Shown here: positions 14,501 through 25,345 of the stretch, piece by piece
Layout: every line of letters begins with the position of its first letter
Position numbering within the stretch: the stretch's first letter is position 1
NCBI GenBank assembly: GCA_012064415.1
Contig: SSNU01000278.1
Span: 50,823-114,822, forward strand
Origin: Gyrodactylus bullatarudis
Taxonomy: Eukaryota > Platyhelminthes > Monogenea > Gyrodactylidea > Gyrodactylidae
DNA: 64,000 nucleotides
Reading direction: 5' to 3'
Translations under genes and position numbers: made by a program
Notes under the pieces: generated by a model
Seen by the model: the letters and a program-made list of their open reading frames with translations, nothing else
What the model was told of the DNA's origin: nothing
The model's database searches: none

Positions 14501-17500
14501 TCCCTTCACATCTTGCGAAATGTCTCCAATAAAAAATGAGATTTCTTGTAAAATTCATAAATCCCCAAATTCCTCAAGAATAGCTGGACATGTTCAAATT
14601 TTAAAATTTATCGTTTATTTTACAATTACAATAAAGAAAGTGGAAACAGGTCCAAAGAAAATTGAAGTACTCGACATGAAACGTTCAAATGCAATTAATA
14701 TCGGTATGAAAGTATTACCACCACCGAGGACAATTTCAACAGCTCTACTCAAAATGGACTCATCTGTGATAAACCGAGAAGGTATAGAGGTAATTATTCT
14801 TTTATTTCTTATACGTGTATAGATATATTTTAAAAGAAGTTCATCTATAAGAACATCTATTAATTCAATTTCTTTTTTCAAGAAACTACTCAACACCATG
14901 TTACCAACTGAAGAAGAACGTGAAGCCATCCTTAATGCTCAATATCAACAACAAGGAGTCCCATTGGGTCAAGCGGAACAATTCCTTTTAACTCTTTCAG
15001 CTATAAGCCATTTAAAACCAAGATTACAGTTATGGCTATTTAAATTGGATTACGAGACAAATGAACAAGAAATATCTGAGCCTCTCATGGACTTGAAACA
15101 TGTAAGCAGATGTACAGTTATTAACGACACCTCATTATCATAATTATTACTAATGACTAGGGCGACCAAAATGCCTTTTTTGAGAGGGAGTCTAAAATAC
15201 TCTGAAAAGATAAAAAATTCAGTCCTTTTTTACTAAACCTCTTAAGTTTGGCTTTTCTGCCTATTTGGAGGAGGCTTGCCTTTTTTTGCTTTTTTAAAAA
15301 GGATTGCTTTTTCATTTTTTTCAAGAGTTGTGCAAAATTTTCATCATTGTTTATTTTGATCTTAGTTAAATTTTCATTGTCTGAACCTAATAGAAATGGC
15401 TTATCCAACTCAACATCTTATTCTCATTCTATTCACTTGAAAGGCTTGAGGAATTGATTAATTTTTTAAAATCACTACTTGTGAGAGACATTCGATTTTA
15501 TGAATTTACCTTTTTTGCTTTACTACATCTAGTTAATATGAAGATGGGAATTTATGGTTTTTACAAAATTCTTAATTTTTTCATCAAGAAATCGAATTTG
15601 ATCAAGAATTTTCGGAATCTAGATTATGAGGCCCTCTTTCACAGTACGGAGAAAAAAATTTAGAAAAAATCTATTTTTAAGGAAAATACGGCAAATTTGA
15701 AATCTTGAAGTAGCGCCAAATGTCCATTTTTTTAACTTGGAGTTGAAAATTTTTGTTGATTTCAATGTGAGAGAGTGATCAAAAGTTGATTTTTAGGATC
15801 ACAATTAGTCAAAGAAAACAAATATGCTGAATCTTGTTTTGAGAATCCCTCCATAATCGTGTCAAAATCAAATTTTGATTTTTTCATCATTTTCCCTACT
15901 TGAAAGTCGATGAAAGTTCATATTTCAAGATCCCAGAAAAATGACGAATTTATCAAAAATTTTATTATGATCATCGGTTTTTTGACTAATTCTGATCCTA
16001 AAAATCAACTTTTGATCACTCTCTCACATTGAAATCAACAAAAATTTTCAACTCCAAGTTAAAAAAATGGACATTTGGCGCTACTTCAAGATTTCAAATT
16101 TGCCGTATTTTCCTTAAAAATAGATTTTTTCTAAATTTTTTTCTCCGTACCGTGAAAGAGGGCCTCATAATCTAGATTCCGAAAATTCTTGATCAAATTC
16201 GATTTCTTGATGAAAAAATTAAGAATTTTGTAAAAACCATAAATTCCCATCTTCATATTACAACTAGCTTTATGTTGTTAAAGCTACTTTTTAGATTATC
16301 AAATGGATCTTCTTTAAGTCCTCTTTTAGCAGATATCTTCTTGGGATGCATCTCGTGAGAAACATTCGATTTTAGGAATTTGCCTTTTTTTGCCTTTTTT
16401 ATGCGTTTTTCTTGTCGCCCTAGTAATGACTCATTAGTAAAGCCTTAGACTACCATTTGGTTTATATTTACTCTATTGCGATTAAAATCTCGACATAACT
16501 CCTTTACTTAAATTGTTGACGAAAGATAATTCTCCAAATTTTTCTCCTCAAGGGAATACACGAGGTTCTAAAGTCAAAAACTCTGCGATACATTCTCAGT
16601 TGTCTATTGACTGTGGGCAACTTTCTCAATAACTCTCAAACACGTGGTTTCAGCTTGGAATATCTAGCAAGGTTACCAGAGGTTAAAGATACCCTTCACA
16701 AGCATTCACTTCTCCATCATATATGTTCCCTAGTGTTGGAGAATTTTCCCGAATCCACAGATTTGCACTCAGATTTTGGATCCCTCTGCCGATGTCACCG
16801 GGTAGATTGGACAGAACTTCAACTACGTTTGGAGCGCATTGAACGCGATTGCAAACAGTCTATTGAACACTACAAGGTCATCTTCAAGTCACCAGATAAA
16901 ACAAAACAGCTCAATGTCAAGTAGGTGAAATTACTTGATTTATCATTAATTGACAATGAAAAACAAGCCTCTGATATTCTCTATTGATCATCAACTCAAT
17001 AGGAAGATCTTTTTCACATTTTTTTATTTCCTGTTATTATCAAAAATGTGGATGGGTGTAATTTTTATAGAAGGAATAAAGGAGAGATGAATCATAGTGT
17101 AAAATCTTTTTTTCTCCTTTTACTGGGCAAAGGAGATATTATTTTCTATATCAAAAATACAAGTTGTACATACACGCCCATCAAAGAGAGAAACAAAACC
17201 GTTGCCCTAGTAATTGGAAAAATTAATCAAGTTTAGCTTACATCAAAAATAACTCTTAAAAGTGTCTTCAAGTCTTACTAATCAACTTTTTGAATATTCT
17301 TTCATAAATATTTCATTAACTATTTGCTAGTAACTCAATGAACTCGACTTTTCACTTTTGACGAATAAATAAACTTTTCAGGCTTCAAGATTTTCTTAAT
17401 GATGCCTCGGAGAGAATTATCGCACTTAAAGTTGTATATCGACGAGTAATGAACAGGTAAGTGAAACTTTGAGCAATCGGAATTTTCATATGAAATAAAC

Positions 17501-19569
17501 CATGTCGTTTCAGATTCAGGCAAATGTTGTTATACCTTGGCTTTCCCAATGCCAGAGCTAGCAATATGCCGGTAGGACACTTTTGCAAGACAATGGCCGA
17601 ATTTGCACTGGAATATCGAACAACCAGAGAGAAGATTTTAGAGCAAATGGCAAAGAAGGCCAGTATGAGAGAACGGAAAAAGACTCGTGGTAAAATGATT
17701 GTTGATGTAAGTAGTATATTCTATTAACTAAAATAATAATTTATTGTAAATCTACTTAAAAGTAGTTCGATGATATTTTTTAAATACTTTATCTTAATTT
17801 GTGTAAATTTAGACAAATATTGAAAAAATGAATATAGGAAAAACTATATTCATAAAGGATATACTAAACGATCAAGATGATATTCTTGTGAGGAAATATC
17901 AACGATCGGTTTCTTCTGTAAGTTATTTTTGTCCTTTTTCATCATCAAGAACATTGCAATCATCAATTAAAGCAAATCCAATTCAACAATATTGATTAAA
18001 CACATTGAATACAAGAAGTTTCACCTGCTTCAGATAACTTTGATTAAATATGGAGAATATTTTGACAAGTATTTTTTCAAGTTTTTGTATTATATCTTAA
18101 TGTTGAGCTAGGGAACATTTTTATCTAAAAGCCTCGTTAGTATTTATTTTTTGTTTTTTCACTAGAGATAAGTGCTCAAGTCTTTTAATATCTCTAATCA
18201 AATGCGGAGAAGTCACTCATCCAGCCTACAGAGATAAGACTCAGCCTGTATCTAATTTTTAAGCTAGTAAAGAAACAATCCAAACATGAGATCTTTATTG
18301 AGACTCCTAAGTATACCGTAGCCGAGATTCAGTTTCAGTGTAAAACAGTGTTAAGAATTTGAAAAATTTTGAACGCTTAAAACAGATTTAGACTAATTTC
18401 AAATGCCTTCATTGAGAAGTATTCAATATAGAATAATGGCTAGAATCAGAAGAGACGGTATGAAAATGAGTTTTCAATTTTAGTCGCACAAATTCTTTTA
18501 GATTCAACTTTGCTTTTATTAAAATTTATTCAATCTTTCAATGCTTTATGATATAATTAATCCAGATAACATTTTAATCAATTCAAGAGGTTGCTCAAAT
18601 CTTCATTCATCATTTTTTATTCTCTCCTACAAGTATTTTCGATTATCGATGAAACTTTTAATGATAATTTTAATTTTACAGTTACCTGGTCTTAAATCTT
18701 CCGAGGACGTCGGAAAGAAAGAGAACAAGGACGATATGGAATTAAAAGAGGCCCTTTCCACAGAAAATGGCTTCCAAACACTACAGAGAAGAAAGTTTAG
18801 TGGTGAGCCAATATTTTCAAATTGTATTTTTTAAATCTAAACTTTATAGATTTGTCAAAGTAATCAGTTCTATCTTCTTTAACGACCAAAAAATTCTAAA
18901 ATCTGTTTTTACAATAAAATTTATTGAGTAAATATTAGAGTGCTCAGCCAGTGGTCTTCTAAACTTTTGGATGACCAATGGCTAATATTTCTAATATTAA
19001 TCTGAGTTTCAATAAATTTATTACATTAAAACCAATATGAATCTTAATATAAATCCGGAAACCTTTCTACTTATTGTTTCGGGATAGATAGCGTTTTTAA
19101 TAAGATTTCTTTAAACTTCTTTTATCAACTAACTTTTCTTAAAAAGTGTAATAGGACTGATTTTTATTCAAACTTATGACTAAATATCAACAAACAATGT
19201 TTAATTTTCCTAATTTACTGAATTCGATAATTTTATAACATTAGGTTCTGTAAATCGACTTAAACAGATTGGACGTCCATCAAGTCCGTCTGTACAGAAT
19301 CTAACAGAACTAGGGAACTCAATTAACGGTAGTACCATTGAGATTAACGGGGAATATTATGAACAAGATCAAGATGCCTTATTAGATGCTTGCCTATCAG
19401 GTTCCCGACGGCTCAAACCAAGAGAACGTCGACGTGTTAGAGATCCCAGCAGAAAATCAAGTAAGCATTCAAGCATTTGTGTTAATTTATTTATTAAACA
19501 GAAATATAGAGTATCAACTGCCTTTAAAATCTTTATTTTACAGTAAAGAGCAAAAGAAGGTCTAGGTGA
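2567..19569 (+). CDS. FHOD: FHOD-class formin (5'-partial, 17 exons)
   Basis: Formin that nucleates and elongates actin filaments; FHOD proteins act in stress fibres and sarcomeres and are autoinhibited. Exons: 2567-2661, 5384-5495, 5557-5798, 5862-6267, 6342-6404, 7283-7446, 8940-9618, 9801-9997, 14637-14789, 14883-15101, 16553-16920, 17382-17456, 17514-17706, 17813-17917, 18682-18802, 19245-19460, 19544-19569. All have GT..AG and compatible phases, giving 1143 codons plus TGA. Exons 1-3 encode the FH3 segment ([13 protein letters not shown], then [18 protein letters not shown], then [18 protein letters not shown]). Exon 7 has an acidic linker, an FH1 with at least five polyproline runs, and the FH2 start ([11 protein letters not shown]). 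Exons 8-13 complete FH2 ([66 protein letters not shown]). The C-terminus has a DAD-like [19 protein letters not shown]. Start codon and GTPase-binding domain lie upstream. Exons and joins are read directly; the subfamily comes from these motifs. Confidence 0.95.
3604..3890 (+). repeat. Dispersed repeat family A, copy 1
   Basis: Contains AGCAGATAGAATT, CTATGACCCTGGGAAAT, then GGAGATTAATGG and GAATGGTAAACGAA in the same order as copies near 25080-25345, 49655-49975 and, inverted, 59590-59860. It has no coding potential and no terminal inverted repeat was recognised. Boundaries are approximate. Confidence 0.6.
4645..5235. repeat. Imperfect foldback element
   Basis: The left end (TTTTTGGTTAATCAGAATAA, then a segment containing TGACATGAAG) is mirrored, imperfectly, at 5150-5235 (CTTCATGTCA then TTACTTTACTCTGATTGGCC). 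Internal segments containing AAAATTTTGAGCTCAAAAGT resemble the family at 599-1056. It is noncoding and inside a formin intron. Confidence 0.5.
6405..7282. other. Formin intron with a Ginger-like end
   Basis: An 878-bp intron. At 6902 a terminus-like TGTTACCGTGAATCG follows CATATATA, the same arrangement as the ends of the Ginger-like element at 20611. No partner end was found within the intron. Nothing else is recognised. Confidence 0.5.
7863..8014. repeat. 152-bp palindromic MITE
   Basis: Two arms of about 59 bp are reverse complements (TTTATTAAAACTTAGGTC on the left, GACCTAAGTTTTAATAAA on the right). Both include GAATTCTCAGCCA or its complement. The short loop holds the motif CCGTCGAAACG. 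A diverged copy lies at 18911-19027. It sits in the formin intron 7447-8939, which shows nothing else recognisable. It is a hairpin-forming nonautonomous element of unassigned superfamily. Confidence 0.75.
9998..14636. other. 4.6-kb formin intron, decayed repeats
   Basis: The longest formin intron fully inside the window, between the FH2 exons encoding DIKVK and KVETGPKK. No convincing exon on either strand. Dispersed-repeat pieces: 13220-13370 matches 45985-46120 (shared AAAATTTTGGGACAGGGAAA-like core) and 13575-13660 matches 1080-1180. A fragment with foldback-type sequence (GATAAATTTGGGAATCTAC) is near 14178. The remainder is AT-rich and unassigned. Confidence 0.6.
15158..16422. mobile_element. 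hAT-like nonautonomous element with nested foldback
   Basis: The ends are TAGGGCGACC and, inverted, GTCGCCCTA. They are flanked by near-identical 8-bp direct repeats CTAATGAC (15150-15157) and GTAATGAC (16423-16430). An 8-bp duplication with TAGGG-type ends fits the hAT superfamily. The subterminal sequence is rich in tracts such as GCCTTTTTT. It has no transposase and lies in the formin intron 15102-16552. A separate palindromic element (about 15527-16265) is inserted inside it. The superfamily is inferred from the ends and duplication only. Confidence 0.75.
15527..16265. repeat. Foldback element (family C) nested in hAT-like element
   Basis: Arms of roughly 300 bp are near-perfect reverse complements. 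The left begins AGTTAATATGAAGATGGGAA and continues with ATCAAGAAATCGAATTTGAT; the right ends with the mirror TTCCCATCTTCATATT. The internal GATCACTCTCTCACATTGAA and its complement also pair. The same terminus opens or closes many elements in the window (for example 49186, 50862, 60162, and right ends near 24283, 40012 and 55317). Confidence 0.8.
17813..17917 (+). other. Possible cassette exon of the formin
   Basis: This 105-bp exon starts and ends in phase 0 and encodes 35 residues (beginning [10 protein letters not shown], ending KYQRSVSS) between the end of FH2 and the DAD region. Vertebrate FHOD proteins have little recognisable here, and skipping the exon would keep the frame. It has a good donor (GTAAGT) and an AT-rich acceptor. 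Constitutive or alternative use cannot be told from sequence. Confidence 0.5.
18911..19027. repeat. Diverged copy of the palindromic MITE at 7863
   Basis: ACAATAAAATTTATTGAGTA on the left and CAATAAATTTATTA on the right are inverted. The interior contains GCTCAGCCAGTGGTC and its mirror GACCAATGGCTAA. The copy is shorter and more diverged than the one at 7863-8014. It lies in the formin intron 18803-19244. Confidence 0.6.
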
Positions 19570-19618
19570 CAGTGTAAATTTAAATTTTGTAGTAAACTTA
19601 TAACATCATTTTAAAGCT

Positions 19619-20321
19619 ATTCTCAATGAGTTTGGGAATTCAAGATATTTACAAAAATCTCATTTATTCATCAAGGTATGAAAATTTTTAAAAGATTTTT
19701 TGGTAACTGATTCAAAATGTACACTTTCACTGATTTGAGAAATTTTTGGAATATTTTGGAGACATTTTAAAATTCAAGATTTTATAATTTTTTTAAATTT
19801 TGAATTGAAAATTTTTGTTAATTTCAAGGTCTGAGAGGAATCGGACGGTATTTTTCAGGATCGTCATAAAACCAAGAAAAGATTTACTCTCATTCATTTT
19901 TTTAAAATACAACACACCATTTTGAAATTATCTTGGATCACCCTAGTTTATCAATTTCCAAGCAGTAGAAGTGATCGAAAAATAGGAAGTAGTCTTTCGC
20001 ACGTAAATGGTGTGTTTTATTAAAAAATGAATAAGAGTAAATATTTCCTATGTCTAATGATGATCCTGAAAAATAACGTCCGATTCCTCTCAGACCTTGA
20101 AATCAACAAAAATTTTCAATTCAAAATTTAAAAAAATTATAAATTCGCGCCATCTCGAATTTTATTATTTTAAAATGTCTCCAAAATATTCCAAAAATTT
20201 ATCAAATCAGTGAAAGTGTACATTTTGAATCAGTTACTAAAAAATCTTTTAAAAATTTCCATACCTTGATGAATAAATGAGATTTTTGTAAATATCTTGA
20301 ATTCCCAAACTCATCGAGAAT
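19619..20321. repeat. 703-bp foldback element with ~340-bp arms
   Basis: The left arm starts ATTCTCAATGAGTTTGGGAA and the right arm ends with its mirror (TTCCCAAACTCATCGAGAAT). The arms stay nearly identical through CATTTATTCATCAAGGTATG and ACACTTTCACTGATTTGA, leaving a very short loop near 19960-19980. It lies 50 bp past the formin stop codon, so it may be in the formin 3' UTR. There is no coding sequence. Confidence 0.8.
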
Positions 20322-20610
20322 ATCTGTAGATTGTTAACTATTTACATATTAAAACGCTACAGTTTCTAGGCTTCATCTTATTAACATTAACATAGATTTT
20401 TCTAAATAATCAAATAATAAATTTTCAAGAGGCATCTTAGTTTAAGGTGAAGCCTCTCTAGACTATTAACCAATTTTCATAAATGAGTTTATTATCCTTC
20501 AATATATATATGTTACGTTCAAAGTGGAAATTCGTACAGTGTATACACTGAACGTACAGTGTGTACACTGTACAACTAATTGGTCAATGTGGAAACTCGG
20601 TGTCCATATA

Positions 20611-22546
20611 TGTTACCGTAAATATTGAAACTCCGTGAGTTTCGAAACTCCCCAGTGAGTATTGAAACTGAACTAAATTTTCAAATATCTATCAATTTCT
20701 TTTTTGGTAATTTTCAAGGTTTAAAAACTTAAACCTTTCAGTGATATGTATCAAAAATATTAGTTTAATAACCTTTTATTATTATAAATTTTCTCTTGTT
20801 ACAACAACAACTACTATTATGACACTTCGAGTGACAAAGTAAGCCTTGACGCCTGCATTTGCATTTATTTGTCTTGCAATTTAGCTTGCAATCACATTTA
20901 ATGAAACCCTGGCCACCAAATTTTGACTCGAGTCCAGAAATTGTCCTCAAAGAACATTCTTGGACAGAAACTTGATCAGATGAAATGAATTTTTCTTGAA
21001 GGACCGTAAATTCATTGGTAGAGAACCATCCATTTACTATTCCATGCTTTCTACTATAATTCCTATCACACATGTGTGATCTAACTTAGATCGATCGAAA
21101 TCGGGAATTTTTACAGCAACATTCTCACCAATTTCGTAGGCCTTGTTTGTTTTTAGAATCATTGGATTTGCATTTTTCACGATACCTCTGTAGCAGCTAT
21201 CCGAAATCTCATTTCCAAGTTTGTCTATATCTTGTTGTAAATATTGATTATAATTTATAACATTCAAAAAACAAAATAGTTTCAAAATTTCTATACTAAA
21301 CATACTTTTTTTGTGGTCAGAATCAGAACCGAAATCAATATCATCCAAATCTAAATTAGATAAATTTGAAAATTCATGAAAATATGGATTCCATAATATG
21401 AAATTAAGAAAGCAAAAAAACCTATTATATTTATGTTTTCTTGGTCAAGATCTTCAATTTCACTGTCAGATGAATGATTGAAGGTGCTCGTTTCAGATAA
21501 AAAGTCTTTTATAAATTCACTATCTAAAAAATTTACCAATAATAATACTTTTCTCTAAATGCAAGGGAACTTTGATAGGGTTTGAAACAATTCCTTTTTT
21601 TGCAACTCGCACTGCTCTATTACAATTCTCACAAAGACGAAGATACATCTGAATGTGCTCATAGGTTAAATTGTAATATTTCCTTCTTAATTCCATTTTA
21701 AGGGAATCACGCTTGTAGTGGGCTTTACTGATATGAAGCTCGTGAATTACATTGAAAATTTCATCCTCTCTCAAGTACATGAGACCATCTGGATATTTGT
21801 CTGAGCGACGAAAAACTCTCTCTTCCCCATCAACAATTTTTACATCACAGTTTTTGGAAAGACGATAATGGTTTTTATAAATCTTTTCTGGCAACTTTGA
21901 GAATTTAACTTGTTCAATTAGTTCGGCATACTGATCTCTGTTGTAAATTCTGGATTTATCAGCTTTCTTGAGATTAGTCAAGAGCTCATCAAATCTAGCT
22001 CGCATATCTCCACAATCCATAACGAGTTATGACTGAATGAAACTCTTGAACCCTAAAGCTTTCTAAGATATCCTTATTAGCCAATAATATTGAAGGAATC
22101 TACAAATGTAGGACCCTAGATTACCTAAAAATTAAAAAAAACAATTGACGGGGGTTGATTGTTTGTTATAACAAGTTATTATAATTCACAAATAAGCCAC
22201 TAGGTATGTCATTCAGTCATGATATTTACTTTACTCTTGATTGCATATGAACTGGGCCGGATTATTTTATAGAGAAAATAATAAACCTTGGATAAATAAA
22301 TGCAAAATAAAATCAAGTCATAGAAGCGAAAAAACAATGGGCTTTACGAAGAATAATAACATTCGATAAGCTTTTTTTCAATAAAATTTTAAAAGTTGTA
22401 AAAAGTGAAAATTTATAAAATTTTTAAATATCACTGAAAGGTTTAAGTTTTTAAACCTTGAAAATTACTATATTTGAAAATTTAGTTCAGTTTCAATACT
22501 CACTGGGGAGTTTCGAAACTCACGAGTTTCAATATTTACGGTAACA
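20611..22546 (-). mobile_element. Ginger-like DNA transposon, internally deleted
   Basis: Terminal inverted repeats of about 130 bp begin TGTTACCGTAAATATTGAAA and close with the mirror ending GGTAACA. The 4-bp TATA lies on both flanks (20607-20610 and 22547-22550). TG..CA-type ends with a 4-bp duplication and an integrase-type transposase fit Ginger-like elements, which use a retrovirus-like DDE integrase. The encoded minus-strand protein is broken and lacks its catalytic core. A second TGTTAC end lies exactly 100 bp upstream at 20511. Confidence 0.75.
20765..22020 (-). pseudogene. KRBA2/SCAND3-like integrase remnant lacking the DDE core
   Basis: The 166-residue N-terminal part (22020-21520) has an integrase zinc-binding-like region: YLREDEIFNVIHELHISKAH followed by YEHIQMYLRLCENC. 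It stops at KVPLHLEKSI, where the integrase catalytic domain should start. Downstream pieces (21539-21351, 21348-21037, 21073-20765, the last two in different frames) carry an acidic stretch, a segment IGENVAVKIPDFDRSKLDH, and a cysteine-rich tail (FGGQGFIKCDCKLNCK, then CKCRRQGLLCHSKCH) typical of KRBA2/SCAND3-like proteins. No DDE residues can be placed, so the copy cannot transpose itself. The start is taken at the first Met of the longest frame. Confidence 0.8.
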
Positions 22547-25079
22547 TATATATGATTGGATGCAGTTATGGAATAAAGTGGTTATCAGAAAATTTAATTT
22601 AGTCTTAACATTGCCCTATTGCTCTAGCCACCCAGATAAGAATCAGATTTGGTATTTTTACAAAACTATAATTCATACACTGATCTTATTATACATTATT
22701 GATTGTTATGATCATATGCCTTACTTTTGGGATTATTTGGAGATGATAAACTTATTTTTGACACCCTTTCTAGTTCGAAATGTTCTCACTTCAAGATGAT
22801 CATTGAATTCAATACTGGTGAGGTTCTAATCAGTTTTACTTCCTCAGATCACACCTTTCATTCCCTTTCTTTTTGCATGTCTTTAGTTTGGTTGAAGCTA
22901 GTTCTCTCAGCCCATTTTGAATCCATTCCTAAAAGATGTCAAGCCAATAAAATAGAAGGTTCAATAAACCAATCAGAATAGTGGGATTTCATCAATTTCA
23001 TTGTTTTGACTATTTTTTTATAGGAATGGGTTTAAAAGGGTTCTGTTGGCTAGTTGAAACTAATAAATTATTAGTAATAATGAATAGAAATACAATTCAG
23101 GTGAACTCTTTTTACTCTCCGTCTTTTCACTAAAATCAGAGTTGATGCGCATGGATTGATCAACACATGTTCTGATACTTTAGCATGGGTGTCTCTTGGC
23201 GAATCCTCATTCCTATAGCTTGTCTATATTTTATAACATGAACTTACTATTAGTTCATGGGATTGTTAATTTTCTTGTTGAAGCTACTGTTTACTTCGAA
23301 CAGTATGTAGGCCTTGTATAAGGAACTTATGGGTAGCTATTTTTTAACAGAAATAAATGAAGAAAATGGTTTCAAGAAGGTGCCTAACTGACAAGGACTG
23401 TTTTTATTATTGATCATGATTAATTTATCCCGTTGTTAATAACTAAAGCAAACTGATATATATGATGGGAATTTATGATTTCTACAAAGATTCTGAATGT
23501 TTCATCGAGCAATTGCATTTGATTGAGAATCACAAGGCCCACTTTCGATCAGCAAAATTCTATTGATTTTTCAGTAGTTAAAAATTGAAGAAATCAAAAT
23601 TCAATTTTCACACGATGACGGGGGAATTCTCAAAATCCTATTAAGCGTAATTGATTACTTCGTCTAATCGTGATCTTAAAAATTCTCTTTAGATCACTCT
23701 CTCACTTTGAGATCAACAAATATTTTCAACTCAAAGTTTGAAAAAAATTAGAATCTCGCGCTAACTCGAGATTTCAAATGGCGAAAGTGGGCTTCCAAAA
23801 TCAATTGTTTGATAAAAATATTGAATTGTTTTTAAAAACAGTAAATTCTCATCTTCATGTCAACTAGATTTAGTTATGGCATGAATGGTGAATAACACAT
23901 TTCGAGTCATTTTCATAATTCTTTATCATAGTTTATTTTGAACAAATAATCAACCTGTATTTATATCAATGGAGTATTATATCATTTGTACTTTTGACCC
24001 TTCAAAAGGTTCAAACGAGAAATTTATCTCCAAGATGACACAATGAGGATGACTCATCTTGATGCCTCTTTTTATGTTCCAATAAATCCCGTTAATTGTC
24101 TGATGCTAAAAAAACATCATTTGACTACCCTCTCATTTTATAATCCATCAAACTTTTTAGCTCAAAGGTTGAAAAAATGGGATGTTGGCGCCAAAAAACA
24201 AAATTCTAGAACGTCCAGCTGGAAAAATTGAAATTTTTGTAAAATAAAACAATTCTCAAAATTATTTTAACTAGCTTTAGTTGGAGTCTGGTCAAGAATG
24301 TGTAAATGCTTGAGCTTTTTTCCGTGATTGGATTGATTCCTCTTTAGTTGAATCTAGTTTTTGCGTTCGAAGAGTTCTAGATCTAGCTAGACTTTAAGGG
24401 CGTTGTAGTTCAATTTTGGCTCAGATTGGAATGCAAGCTGACCTCTTCAAATTATTAAACAAACCAAAATTTCTGTTCTGAAAATTTCATCATCTAATTT
24501 CAATGCCAGATCCACTGTCGACTAATCTGTTAAATAAACTCATCATTGAAAGTATCTTGATTTACATGTAAAATTCGAATAGAATACATTTACTCTGTTT
24601 TGACTAATTTTACTGTAGTTTTAGGTTTTTTGAAACTTTTACTCGGTCATATTTTCCTTATTTTTAATCAAAAAATAGGATCAACTGTACAAATGATAAC
24701 GTCCCTTGATGAGAATAATCATTCTAATAGAGACTAATTTTTCTTCAATTCACATCTGCTTAATGAAATTTCAATTTTTAGATCGTACAATATTTTTGAA
24801 TAACCATTCATTGATTCGTGATAATCAGAGAGATTTAAATAATTTTTATCGAGAAGCTCAATAAGAAAATAAAAACATGATAAACAAGAGAGGCTTATAT
24901 ATGCACACACAGACACAGATTTGACAATCTCACATCCTAAATAAATCAAGAGTAGTCAGTAAGTTCACTCCCAACTTCTCCTGTATTCATTCTAAATACA
25001 AACCCTTTAAAGTACTAAAGAAATTTTCTTTTATGACTCGCATTCAATATTTTAGTTCAGATGTCATGAATCAAAACCT

Positions 25080-25345
25080 ATCTTTAAAGGTCTGGCTGAT
25101 AGAATTAAGGACATAGAATTCTCGACAAATTCATCCTACTTCTTATCTATGACCCTGAGAAATAGGTTTTCAAGAAATCGTTTCAAACAAAAATCAAATT
25201 TTTGAAAAAAAACTTTAATTGAATTATAGTAACATAGCACGTCTTTGACGAATGATAGAGCTAAGGTCTTCGCGTATTCCTGGAGATTAATAGATTTCCT
25301 ATCGATCGAGTGATAAACGAATATTTTTTGAAGCTTAGATGAGTT
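25080..25345 (+). repeat. Dispersed repeat family A, copy 2
   Basis: Shares GGCTGATAGAATTAAGG, CTATGACCCTGAGAAATAGG and GGAGATTAATAGATTTCCTA with the copies near 3604, 49655 and 59590 (inverted), in the same order. It is noncoding. Confidence 0.6.
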
